Shown here piece by piece: positions 32,672 through 40,786 of a stretch of DNA of 64,000 bases. The position numbers and the translations under genes are program-made. The number at the start of each line of letters is the position of its first letter. Positions within the stretch are counted from its first letter, which is position 1. Under the pieces are notes generated by a model. The model worked only from the letters and a program-made list of their open reading frames with translations, was not told where the DNA came from and made no database searches. The stretch comes from Poindextera sp965277425 (GTDB taxonomy: Bacteria; Pseudomonadota; Alphaproteobacteria; Caulobacterales; Caulobacteraceae), in the NCBI GenBank assembly GCA_965277425.1, contig CBDICR010000005.1:558001-622000 (forward strand), read 5' to 3'.

Positions 32672-35272
32672 ATGGCCCGCTACAATCCGAAGGAAGCCGA
32701 GCCGAAATGGCAGGCGGTCTGGCAGGCCGCCGACGCCTTTCGCGCGCTTGAACCGGCCGAAGCTGGCGGACGGCCGAAATTCTACCAGCTGGAGATGTTC
32801 CCCTATCCCTCGGGGTCGCTGCACATGGGCCATGTGCGCAACTATGCGATGGGGGACGTCGTGGCGCGCTTCAAGCGCGCGCGCGGCTACAACGTCTTGC
32901 ATCCCATGGGCTGGGACGGCTTCGGCCTGCCGGCGGAGAACGCGGCCATGGAGCGCGGCGTCGATCCCGCCGCCTGGACCTATGCCAATATCGACGCCAT
33001 GCGCCTTGAGCTCAAACGGCTTGGCCTGAGCATCGACTGGAGCCGCGAGTTCGCCACCTGCGATCCGGACTATTACGGCAAACAGCAGGCCTGGTTCCTC
33101 GACCTGATGGAGCGGGGCCTGGCCTATCGCCGCGAGAGCCTGGTCAACTGGGACCCAGTCGACATGACCGTGCTGGCCAACGAGCAGGTGGTCGACGGCC
33201 TGGGCTGGCGCTCGGGCGCGGCCGTGGAGAAGCGCACCCTGAACCAGTGGTTCCTGCGCATCACCGACTATGCCGACGCCCTGCTGGATGGTCTGAAGAG
33301 CCTGGATCGCTGGCCGGACAAGGTGCGGCTGATGCAGGAGAACTGGATCGGACGCTCCAAGGGCCTGCGCCTGGAATTCGCCTTAGCGGGAAAGGGCCCG
33401 GAGGACATTGACGGCGTCGCGGTCTACACCACCCGGCCGGACACCCTCTACGGGGCGAGCTTCGTCGCTGTCGCCGCCGAACATCCGCTGGCCGCCGCCG
33501 TGGCGGCCAAAAACCCCGAGGCCGCGGCCTTCATCGCCGAGTGCCGGCGCGGCGGCGTCTCCGAGGCCGACATCGAGACCGCTGAAAAACGCGGCTGCGA
33601 CACGGGCCTGGAAGTCATCCACCCGTTCGACTCAGGCCAGCGCCTGCCGGTCTGGATCGCCAACTTCATCCTGATGGACTATGGCACGGGGGCCATTTTC
33701 GGCTGTCCGGCGCACGACCAGCGCGACCTGGATTTCGCCCGCAAGTACGGGCTGCCGGTTCGCCCGGTGGTGCTGCCGCCCGACGCCGACCCTGAGACCT
33801 TCGCGGTCGGCGACGAGGCCTATGTGGGCGCAGGCCGCATCTACAATTCCGATTTCCTCGACGGGCTGGAGGTCGAGGCCGCCAAGGCCGCGGCCATCGC
33901 CCGCGTCGAGAGCCACGGCCAGGGCGAAGGCGCGACGGTCTATCGGCTGCGCGACTGGGGCGTCTCGCGCCAGCGCGGCTGGGGCTGTCCGATCCCGATC
34001 ATCCACTGCGGAACGTGCGGCCCGGTTGCGGCGCCACGCGACCAGCTACCGGTCGTCCTGCCCAGCGACCTGGATTTCAGCCGGCCGGGCAACGCCCTGG
34101 CCCGCCATCCGACCTTCAAGCACACGACCTGCCCAACCTGCGGCGGGGCGGCGGAGCGCGAGACCGACACCCTCGACACCTTCGTCGACAGCGCCTGGTA
34201 TTTCGACCGCTTCACCGATCCGACCGCCGAGGCGCCGATCGACCGCGCCGCCGCCGACTACTGGATGCCGGTCGACCAATATATCGGCGGCATCGAGCAT
34301 GCGGTGTTGCACCTGCTCTATGCCCGCTTCGTCAACCGCGCCCTGGCCGATCTGGGCGCGCTGTCCGCCCAGGAGCCGTTTGCCGGCCTGTTCACCCAAG
34401 GCATGGTCACCCACGAGACCTATCGCCGCCAGAATGGCGAGTGGGTCGAACCCGTGGAACTGGAGATCGTGAGCGAGGGCGACAGCCGCCGCGCGCGCCT
34501 GATCGAGACCGGCGAGCCGGTGATCATCGGCGACGTCGTCAAGATGTCGAAGTCGAAGAAGAACACCATCGCGCCGAAGGACATCTTCGACACCTATGGC
34601 GTCGACGCCGCGCGCCTGTTCGTGCTGTCCGACTCGCCGCCCGAGCGTGACGCCCAGTGGACCACCGAAGGCGTCAAGGGCGCCTGGCGGCTGGGCAACC
34701 GCATCTGGGACGAATTCGACAGCCAACCCGCCGGGCCTTCGCGCGCCACGACCGGCGGCGATCCGAAAGCCGTGGAGCTGGTCCGCTCAACCCACCGGCT
34801 GATCAAGACCCTGACCGAGGCGATCGAGGGTTTCCGGTTCAACAGCGGCATTGCGCGCCTCTACGCCTTCTTGAACGAGCTGAAGGCCTTGCCGGCCGCC
34901 GGGGCCAGCCCCGCCCTGCTGGCGGCGCGCGAGCAGGCGCTCTCGGCTCTGGCGCGGCTGATCGCGCCCTTCACCCCGCACCTGGCCGAAGAGGCCTGGG
35001 CCAGGATCGGCGGCGACGGCTTGGCCGCCCAGGCCCCATGGCCGGTCTACGATCCGGCGCTGGCGGCGGAGGAGACGCTCACCTTGCCCGTGCAGATCAA
35101 TGGCAAGCGCCGCGGCGAGATCCGCGCGCATGCGGGCGCGAACGGGACCGAGGTGGAGAAAATGGCGCTGGCGGACCCGTCCATTCAGCGTCACCTTGAA
35201 GGCTTCGCCGTACGCAAGGTGATCGTGGTGGCCGATCGGATCATCAACATCGTCGCCGGACCGGCCCAGTGA
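32672..35272 (+). CDS. leuS: Leucyl-tRNA synthetase
   Basis: Class I aminoacyl-tRNA synthetase charging tRNA-Leu, 866 aa. The HIGH motif is PSGSLHMGHVRNY (HMGH at 51-54). The CP1 editing domain contains the VAVYTTRPDTLYGASF threonine-rich motif. A zinc-like knob is present (CGTCG and CPTCGGAAE), and the KMSKS motif is at 624-628. The anticodon-binding domain and the C-terminal leucine-specific domain complete the protein. The length is normal. It lies between DUF3576 and lptE; the final TGA overlaps the GTG of lptE (GTGA), so translation is coupled. Confidence 0.98.
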   Translation: MARYNPKEAEPKWQAVWQAADAFRALEPAEAGGRPKFYQLEMFPYPSGSLHMGHVRNYAMGDVVARFKRARGYNVLHPMGWDGFGLPAENAAMERGVDPAAWTYANIDAMRLELKRLGLSIDWSREFATCDPDYYGKQQAWFLDLMERGLAYRRESLVNWDPVDMTVLANEQVVDGLGWRSGAAVEKRTLNQWFLRITDYADALLDGLKSLDRWPDKVRLMQENWIGRSKGLRLEFALAGKGPEDIDGVAVYTTRPDTLYGASFVAVAAEHPLAAAVAAKNPEAAAFIAECRRGGVSEADIETAEKRGCDTGLEVIHPFDSGQRLPVWIANFILMDYGTGAIFGCPAHDQRDLDFARKYGLPVRPVVLPPDADPETFAVGDEAYVGAGRIYNSDFLDGLEVEAAKAAAIARVESHGQGEGATVYRLRDWGVSRQRGWGCPIPIIHCGTCGPVAAPRDQLPVVLPSDLDFSRPGNALARHPTFKHTTCPTCGGAAERETDTLDTFVDSAWYFDRFTDPTAEAPIDRAAADYWMPVDQYIGGIEHAVLHLLYARFVNRALADLGALSAQEPFAGLFTQGMVTHETYRRQNGEWVEPVELEIVSEGDSRRARLIETGEPVIIGDVVKMSKSKKNTIAPKDIFDTYGVDAARLFVLSDSPPERDAQWTTEGVKGAWRLGNRIWDEFDSQPAGPSRATTGGDPKAVELVRSTHRLIKTLTEAIEGFRFNSGIARLYAFLNELKALPAAGASPALLAAREQALSALARLIAPFTPHLAEEAWARIGGDGLAAQAPWPVYDPALAAEETLTLPVQINGKRRGEIRAHAGANGTEVEKMALADPSIQRHLEGFAVRKVIVVADRIINIVAGPAQ

Positions 35273-35775
35273 CCCGGCGCACGGGGCGCATGATCGCCGT
35301 CACGGCCGCTCTGGCCGGGCTCGGCCTGGCGGCCTGCGGCTTCACGCCCCTCTATGCGACAAAGGGGCTGGCGGCGGGCATGGCGTCCATCGAGGTCAAG
35401 GTTCCGCACGGTCGCCTCGCCTATCTGCTCAGCGAATCGCTGGACGACGACCTCGCCCGCGACCGCGACAAGCCAGCCGTCTATCGACTGGATGTGACCG
35501 TCAGCAGCCGCATCTTTTCCCGCGGCCTGAACCTCGACGAAACGGCCGCCTATTACGAAGACCACGTCACCGTCGGCTACAGCCTGGTCGAGATCGCCAC
35601 TGGCCGCGTGTTGAAGACGGGCGCACAACCGGTCGAGGTGACCTACGCCGCCACCGACATCCCCTATGCCGGCATCGCCGCCCAGGAGGACGCGCAACAA
35701 CGCGCCGCCGACGCGGCCGCCGACCGCATCCGCACCGACCTCGGCATCTATTTCACCACCCAGGCGCGGAACTAG
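35269..35775 (+). CDS. lptE: LPS-assembly lipoprotein LptE
   Basis: Outer-membrane lipoprotein that plugs LptD and helps insert lipopolysaccharide. The 168-aa protein has the N-terminal signal ending LGLAACGFTPLYA, with the LAAC lipobox and the CGFxPLY sequence typical of LptE. It continues through a beta-alpha fold (YRLDVTVSSRIFSRGLNLDE, ATGRVLKTG) to a helix of many Arg/Ala residues. The start is GTG, overlapping the leuS stop by 4 bases. holA follows after 18 bases. This leuS-lptE-holA order is widely conserved, which supports the call. lptD is not in the window. Confidence 0.92.
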   Translation: MTRRTGRMIAVTAALAGLGLAACGFTPLYATKGLAAGMASIEVKVPHGRLAYLLSESLDDDLARDRDKPAVYRLDVTVSSRIFSRGLNLDETAAYYEDHVTVGYSLVEIATGRVLKTGAQPVEVTYAATDIPYAGIAAQEDAQQRAADAAADRIRTDLGIYFTTQARN

Positions 35776-35793
35776 ACGCCGGAGACGCGCCGC

Positions 35794-36846
35794 GTGATCC
35801 TCAGCCGCCGCCCCGACATCGAACGCTTTCTCGATCAGCCTACCCAGGGCGTGCGCGCCGCGCTGATCCACGGGCGCGACCGCGGCCAGGTGCGCGAGCG
35901 AGCCGATCGGCTGGCGGCCGCGGCGACGGCGCGCCCGGACGACCCGTTCGACGTGGCGCGGCTGACCGAGGCGGACCTGGATCGCGACCCGGCAGCACTC
36001 GAGGGCGAACTGGCCGCCCAGTCGCTTGGCGGCGGCCGGCGGCTGGTGCGGCTGAAGCTGACCGATGGGCGCGCGGCGATCGAGCGGGCGGCGTCGGAGG
36101 CTCTGAAAACCCATGCCGAGGGGCGCTTCAATCCGGACGCTTTTTTCCTGATCGAGGCCGGCGAACTCGGGCGCGATTCCGCTCTTCGCCGGGCGGCGGA
36201 GAAGGCGGACGGCGCGGCGGCCATCGTCTGCTACGAGGACGAACCGGGCGATGTGGCCCGGCTCATTCGCGAAAGCCTGGCGCGCGACAGGATCAGCCTG
36301 ACCAGCGATGCGCTGGACCTGGTGGTCGCGCGTCTGCCGCACGAACGCGGAGTCGCGCGTCAGGAGATCGAGCGTCTGGCGCTTTTCATCGGTCCGGGGA
36401 CAGGCGCGACGGCCGGCGCCGAGGCGCTGAGCGAATTTCTCGGCGTCGAACCCGAAGCCTCGCTGGCGGAAGCCGCCCAGGATGCCTTTGGCGGCAAGCT
36501 CGTCCAGGCCCAGGCGGGCTTGCGCCGCGCCGCGGCGGAGGGCGAGGGCGGCCCGGCGGCCGTCCGCGCCTTGAGCGGCCATGCCGCGCGCCTGCGCCGC
36601 ACGCTGACCGCGGCCCAGGCCGGCGCCGACCTGGGCGCGGCGGCCAAGGCCGCGGGCGTCTTCTGGCGCAACGAGCGCGAGTTCCTGCGCCAGGCGCGCG
36701 CCTGGACCCTGCCCCAGCTCGACCGGCTGCAGCCCGATCTGCTTGAGGCCGACCGCGCCTGCAAACAGACCGGCTCGCCCGACCGCCTCATCGCCGAGCG
36801 GTTGGCCATGACCATCGCCGGCCGCGCGCGCCGGCTTGGCCTCTAG
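35794..36846 (+). CDS. holA: DNA polymerase III subunit delta
   Basis: Clamp-loader subunit that opens the beta sliding clamp, 350 aa. It matches the HolA pattern: N-terminal ALIHGRDRGQVRERADRLA (the family usually has Y-G-x-D), DPFDVARLTEADL, FLIEAGELGRDSALRRAAEK and the basic C-terminal collar domain LLEADRACKQTGSPDRLIAERL. No Walker A is expected in delta. GTG at 35794 is the start. It ends the DUF3576-leuS-lptE-holA run and its TAG overlaps the TAG of the convergent phosphoesterase gene at 36843. Confidence 0.92.
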   Translation: MILSRRPDIERFLDQPTQGVRAALIHGRDRGQVRERADRLAAAATARPDDPFDVARLTEADLDRDPAALEGELAAQSLGGGRRLVRLKLTDGRAAIERAASEALKTHAEGRFNPDAFFLIEAGELGRDSALRRAAEKADGAAAIVCYEDEPGDVARLIRESLARDRISLTSDALDLVVARLPHERGVARQEIERLALFIGPGTGATAGAEALSEFLGVEPEASLAEAAQDAFGGKLVQAQAGLRRAAAEGEGGPAAVRALSGHAARLRRTLTAAQAGADLGAAAKAAGVFWRNEREFLRQARAWTLPQLDRLQPDLLEADRACKQTGSPDRLIAERLAMTIAGRARRLGL

Positions 36847-37652
36847 ACGCCCAATTGCGTTGGCGAGGCGACGGCCGAGACACGCCGCGGCAAGTCCCAC
36901 GACTGAAAGGCCTCGAACCGGTCTCCGGTCCAGCCCAGAGCCGTGACGGCGAAGCTCATCTCTTCGGCGACGATGGTGGAAAAGCTCGGCGGCGCGCCAC
37001 GCGTGCGCAGCGAGAGCGTTCCGGCCCCAAGCGCGTAGCAGGCCGGCCCTGGGCCGGGCAGGGCGAGCGCGAACGGGTTGTGCACGTGGCCGGTCAAGAT
37101 CAGCTCCACGCCGGCCGCCGTCAGGATCGCCGCCGCCTCGGCGCCGCGATGCATCCCGCCGGTGACCGGAGCGCCCGGGATGTCGATGAGCGGATGGTGG
37201 CAGGTGAACAGCCTCAGCCCGGCGGCGGATCCGCCCCAATCCATACGTCGCAACCCGTCCAGCGCCATGGCGCCCTTCGACCAGTTCGGCCGCGGCTGCG
37301 CGCCCCTGGCGCTGTTGAGGCTGCGGGCCGTGAGGCCCGGCGCATCGAATCCCGTCACCCGAGCCCGCCCAATGTAACGACGGTAGCGCCCGAACGGGTC
37401 GAAGGTCCGCAACACCAGGTTCCAATAGGGCGTGTCGTGGTTTCCGGGCGTGACGATCCGGTCCCGCGGCAGGCGGCCCAGCCAGGCGGCGGCGGCGGCG
37501 AATTCCCGCGGCAGTCCGTTAAGGGTCAGATCGCCGCTGATCACGGTGAGCGTCGGCGCAAATGCCGCCACCGCCGCGATGGCGGCCTCGACCGCGCGGG
37601 GGTGCTCGCCGCCGAAGTGCATGTCGCTCAGGTGGGCGATGCGGATGGTCAA
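36843..37652 (-). CDS. Calcineurin-like metallophosphoesterase
   Basis: Metal-dependent phosphoesterase of about 269 aa. All five motifs are present: RIAHLSDMHFGG (DxH), LTVISGDLTLNG (GD), RIVTPGNHDTPYW (GNHD), LFTCHHPLID (H) and LILTGHVHNPFAL (GHxH). This is the cAMP-phosphodiesterase-like class III group, though the substrate (cyclic nucleotide or lipid pyrophosphate) is unknown. The start is TTG 37652, right before the first motif and 12 bases after the stop of the lipid-kinase gene; upstream residues in frame belong to that gene's DNA. The link to the kinase gene suggests lipid metabolism. Confidence 0.88.
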   Translation of the reverse strand: MTIRIAHLSDMHFGGEHPRAVEAAIAAVAAFAPTLTVISGDLTLNGLPREFAAAAAWLGRLPRDRIVTPGNHDTPYWNLVLRTFDPFGRYRRYIGRARVTGFDAPGLTARSLNSARGAQPRPNWSKGAMALDGLRRMDWGGSAAGLRLFTCHHPLIDIPGAPVTGGMHRGAEAAAILTAAGVELILTGHVHNPFALALPGPGPACYALGAGTLSLRTRGAPPSFSTIVAEEMSFAVTALGWTGDRFEAFQSWDLPRRVSAVASPTQLGV

Positions 37653-37663
37653 GGGTTTGCCCG

Positions 37664-38575
37664 TCAGGTTTCGGGCGGCGCCAGGGCCCGGAAGGCGCGT
37701 TGACGAAATTCGAACTCCACCCGCCGGGGCAGCCGATGCACCTCGCCGTCGAGGATGCACGGTATCGAATGGCGCGCCCATGCGCGCCCATGCATGGACG
37801 CCTCCACCGTAATGCCCGGATCATGCCGCCAGTCGCTGAACAGACCGTTGAACGCCAGGCGGAAGACTTCGCGGGCGCTGTGCACCTCAAGCGCGGCCAC
37901 CTCCAGCGCCGCCGCGCCCCGCATCGCCGTGGATACAATCGGATTGATCAGAACCAGCGCCTCGGCCTGACGCCGCGGCCGTCCGTCGAGCGCGAAGTGG
38001 ACATCGCCGCTGAAGGCCCGGCGCAGGGCGTGGCCCGCGCGCCGCCATGTCTCGCGGACATCGCCTTTTCGCACCGCTTCGCGTGCATGCGCCCAAAGCG
38101 CCGGCGCGCCGAGAATGCCGGCGACATAGAAGGCGCGACCGCCCACCCGACCGCCGCTGATCGATCGCTCGACACCCATCTCCAGCGCGGCGGCGAGCGC
38201 CAGCGGCCAGGTTCGCGCGCCATAGAGGGCGTGCGGCAGCATGTTCAAGGTGCCGCCGGGCAAGGGAGCGACCAACGGCCCGGCCGGTCCGCTGAATTCC
38301 GCCGCCAGCCGCGCGGTGCCGTCGCCGGCCAGGACGATGACCAGGTCCGGCGCGGCGTCGACGGCGGACCGGACAGCCTGTTCGACCTCGCCATGGGCCG
38401 GAGTCCACAAGGCCAGTTCGTAGCCGTAGTCAGCGACCGAAGCGGCCACGGCGGCGGCGGCGCCCGCGCCGACGCCGCCCGAGGCCGGGTTGACCACCGC
38501 CGAGATGCGTCGCAGCCTCGGCCGCGCGTCCGGTTGCGGCGTTTGCGAGCCGCTGACGCCACTGGATGAGGCCAT
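37664..38575 (-). CDS. Diacylglycerol/lipid kinase family protein
   Basis: DAGK-catalytic-domain protein of 303 aa. The pattern is ISAVVNPASGGVGAGAA at the N-terminus, VIVLAGDGTARLAAEF (usual GGDGT, here AGDGT) and LPGGTLNMLPHAL for the ATP-binding region, then the C-terminal beta domain. It probably phosphorylates diacylglycerol or a related lipid at the membrane. Replacing the first Gly of GGDGT by Ala may reduce activity. The stop is 12 bases before the phosphoesterase start; both could form a small lipid-phosphate unit. It begins at ATG 38575. Confidence 0.85.
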   Translation of the reverse strand: MASSSGVSGSQTPQPDARPRLRRISAVVNPASGGVGAGAAAAVAASVADYGYELALWTPAHGEVEQAVRSAVDAAPDLVIVLAGDGTARLAAEFSGPAGPLVAPLPGGTLNMLPHALYGARTWPLALAAALEMGVERSISGGRVGGRAFYVAGILGAPALWAHAREAVRKGDVRETWRRAGHALRRAFSGDVHFALDGRPRRQAEALVLINPIVSTAMRGAAALEVAALEVHSAREVFRLAFNGLFSDWRHDPGITVEASMHGRAWARHSIPCILDGEVHRLPRRVEFEFRQRAFRALAPPET

Positions 38576-38637
38576 GCGGCATCAACGCATCGCGGCGAGG
38601 CTCGTTGCCCGCCGGGCGCTTGTCGAGCGGCGACGCC

Positions 38638-38910
38638 TTAAATGGCGCGCCCGACGATCGAGCGCAGATTGAGCACCGAGGCGGTCAGGTCGATATTGGC
38701 GCGGCGGGCGAGTTCGCGGACGCCGACATGATAGGCCTCGCCGCCGTTGGCCACTTCGCTGGCCAGCGCCGCCGCGTCCTCAAAGGTGCGCAGGAGCGCG
38801 CTGGTATGTTCAAAAGCCACCCTGTTGGCGTCACTGCGCACCCGCTCCATCCGCTCGGCGAGCGAGATCAGGTCGGGAGATCGGGAAGTGGAAAAGCGGG
38901 TCGCCGGCAT
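38638..38910 (-). CDS. Small helical hypothetical protein
   Basis: Unrecognised 90-aa soluble protein, charged and helix-forming (LISLAERMERVRSDANRVAF, ALLRTFEDAAALASEVANGG), with no Cys, signal or membrane segment. It starts MPATRFSTSRSPDL and lies about 60 bases upstream of the lipid-kinase gene on the same strand. Such small helical proteins are frequent near DNA-segregation loci of Caulobacterales but no role is known. The 180 bases between its start and the dioxygenase gene show no feature beyond a TTAA half-site. Confidence 0.55.
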   Translation of the reverse strand: MPATRFSTSRSPDLISLAERMERVRSDANRVAFEHTSALLRTFEDAAALASEVANGGEAYHVGVRELARRANIDLTASVLNLRSIVGRAI

Positions 38911-39090
38911 TTTAGCCTCTTAAGTCCAATGGCTTGATGTCCCAGAGCGGGATCGGGTTGGGATGAGCCACGCCAAAACCATGCCAAGGGTCGCGTCCGG
39001 ACAGGCCGGCCGGTCCCGGACGCCCGGTTTCACAGGGCGTTAACCGACGCGGGCGGAACTGAGACGCCACTCCTGGCCGGAAGGCAGCAG

Positions 39091-40032
39091 ATGAAATCTG
39101 CCCAAAAACGATGCGTAAGCGGCAGTCCCGTGGTCGAGGACTTCATCGATGGCGGCCGTCATGTTTTCCCCGAGCCGCTCGACGCGGTCGCCGCCGGCGA
39201 ACTCCTGGCCGCGATCCGCGCCACGCGGCCGTTCGATGAGCGTCTTTTCCAGAGCCAGGCCGAATTCGACGCCGATCCGCACTATGTCGGGGTCAATCCC
39301 AGGCCCGGCCGCAACCTGCTGGAGCGCTTCGAAGACCGGCTCGGCTTCGTCGAACGCGCGCCGCAGGTGGTGCGCGCGCTGGGTGAGCTGCTGGGCGACG
39401 ACTATGAGATCATCAACAAGAAAGTCGTCTGCGGCGTGCCCGCAAGCGCCGTCCCGATCTGGCTGAAAGCCCGCATCGCCGGCAATCCGGTCAATAATCT
39501 GGGGGCCTGGGTGAAGCCGGGCTATCGCGACATCACCTATTTCTACGGCATCGACTTCCATCAGGACCTGATCGATTTCAAGGACCGCGACGCCGATTTC
39601 GTCACCCTCTATGTCTATCTGCATCCCGTCGGCCCAGCCGACGCGCCGCTCTTTCTGCTTGAGGGCAGCCACGCCCTCGGCGCGACCGTCTTTCCGCACG
39701 ACCTCACCGCGGACGGGGCCGATCACTGGCTTTATCGCGACGGGACTGGGCTCGAGACCCGTGTGCGCCAGCATGTGCTGACCGGCGAGGCCGGCCACGT
39801 CGCCATGTGGCATGCCTGCACCTTGCACGGCACCCAACCGGACGCCGCCGATGATGAGCGCATCTCACTGCGCTATCTGTTCGGCTCCAAGACCGGGGCG
39901 GGCGCCGGCATGGCCGGGGTCAATGCGACGCTGCGCGGCCGCTTGCGCCTCGCCGCCACCCGCCAGGACCTGGCCGACGACGGCTCGGCCCTGATCCGCC
40001 GCAACACCGTCAACCACGGCCGCGGCGCTTAG
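39091..40032 (+). CDS. Phytanoyl-CoA dioxygenase (PhyH) family protein
   Basis: Fe(II)/2-oxoglutarate dioxygenase-like protein, 313 aa. The metal triad is visible: HQD (GIDFHQDLIDF) for H-x-D and a distal His in ACTLHGTQPDAADDERISL, with Arg for 2-oxoglutarate in RISLRY. It also has FVTLYVYLHPVGPADAPLFLLEGSHALGA. This is a PhyH family arrangement, and the substrate is unknown. GGAAGG lies before ATG at 39091. It is convergent with the SDR gene (16 bases between stops) and next to the fucosidase unit, so a sugar or lipid role is only a guess. Confidence 0.8.
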   Translation: MKSAQKRCVSGSPVVEDFIDGGRHVFPEPLDAVAAGELLAAIRATRPFDERLFQSQAEFDADPHYVGVNPRPGRNLLERFEDRLGFVERAPQVVRALGELLGDDYEIINKKVVCGVPASAVPIWLKARIAGNPVNNLGAWVKPGYRDITYFYGIDFHQDLIDFKDRDADFVTLYVYLHPVGPADAPLFLLEGSHALGATVFPHDLTADGADHWLYRDGTGLETRVRQHVLTGEAGHVAMWHACTLHGTQPDAADDERISLRYLFGSKTGAGAGMAGVNATLRGRLRLAATRQDLADDGSALIRRNTVNHGRGA

Positions 40033-40048
40033 CCGTCGGACGGCTGGC

Positions 40049-40786
40049 TCAGGCCGTCCAGCCCCCGTCGATCACATGCACGGCGCCGGTGGTGAAGGCG
40101 CTTTCATCCGAGGCCAGGTAGACGGCCAGGGACGCAACCTCGTCCGGCTCGCCCAGCCGGCCCATGGGCTGGCGGTCGATGAAGCTTTGCAACACCGCGC
40201 CGGGGTCGCCCGGAATGGCGGCCATGCGCGCGCGCAAGGAGGGGCTCGCCACCGTGCCCGGGCATATGGCGTTGCAGCGCACGCCCCGGCCAACGAAGTC
40301 CGCCGCGATCGAGCGGGTCAGGCCGATGACGGCGGCCTTGGTGGCGCCATAGGCGAAGCGGTTCGGCACGCCTTTGAGGCTGGAGGCGACCGAGGCCATG
40401 TTGACGATCGAGCCGCCACCCCGCGCCAGCATGCCCGGCAGCGCCGCCTTACAAATGTGGAACATGGAGGTGACGTTGACGTCGAAGGACCGGCGCCAGT
40501 CTTGATCGTCGCAGTCGAGGATCGAGCCCTGATGCACGAACCCGGCGCAGTTGAACACCACGTCAAAGCCGGGACTCTCGGCGAAAAGGCGTCCGATGGC
40601 CGCTGCGTCCGTGACGTCCAGACGCCGGGTCTCGGCGCCTTCGATCCCCGCCAGCGACGCCTCGTCGATGTCGGTGGCGAGAACGGCGGCGCCCTCGCCG
40701 AGGAACCGCGCGGCCGTCGCGCGGCCGATCCCCTGCCCGGCCGCGGTCACCAGACAGGTCTTTCCGGATAGGCGTCCCGCCGCCAT
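40049..40786 (-). CDS. SDR oxidoreductase, probable 2-keto-3-deoxy-L-fuconate dehydrogenase-like
   Basis: Classical short-chain dehydrogenase, 245 aa. It has LVTAAGQGIGRATAARFLGEG (NAD motif), VFNCAGFVHQG (NxAG), SIVNMASVASSLKG (catalytic Ser) and YGATKAAVIGLTRSIAADF (YxxxK). Downstream CNAICPGTVASPSL is similar to the 2-keto-3-deoxy-L-fuconate and BDH2-type dehydrogenases. The neighbouring GH29 fucosidase supports a fucose-catabolic role, but the assignment is by context. Start at 40786 overlaps the fucosidase stop by one base (TGATG) with GGGAGGAGG before it, so the two are coupled. Confidence 0.83.
   Translation of the reverse strand: MAAGRLSGKTCLVTAAGQGIGRATAARFLGEGAAVLATDIDEASLAGIEGAETRRLDVTDAAAIGRLFAESPGFDVVFNCAGFVHQGSILDCDDQDWRRSFDVNVTSMFHICKAALPGMLARGGGSIVNMASVASSLKGVPNRFAYGATKAAVIGLTRSIAADFVGRGVRCNAICPGTVASPSLRARMAAIPGDPGAVLQSFIDRQPMGRLGEPDEVASLAVYLASDESAFTTGAVHVIDGGWTA

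Noticed and set aside
35191..37425. 744-codon open frame antisense to lptE, holA and part of the phosphoesterase gene
   Set aside because: Spans three clear genes on the other or same strand and has no family match; frame is open only because of GC content.
39030..39045. TTAA half-sites near 38920 and 39038 as CtrA boxes
   Set aside because: Only single halves, without a second TTAA at 7-base spacing.
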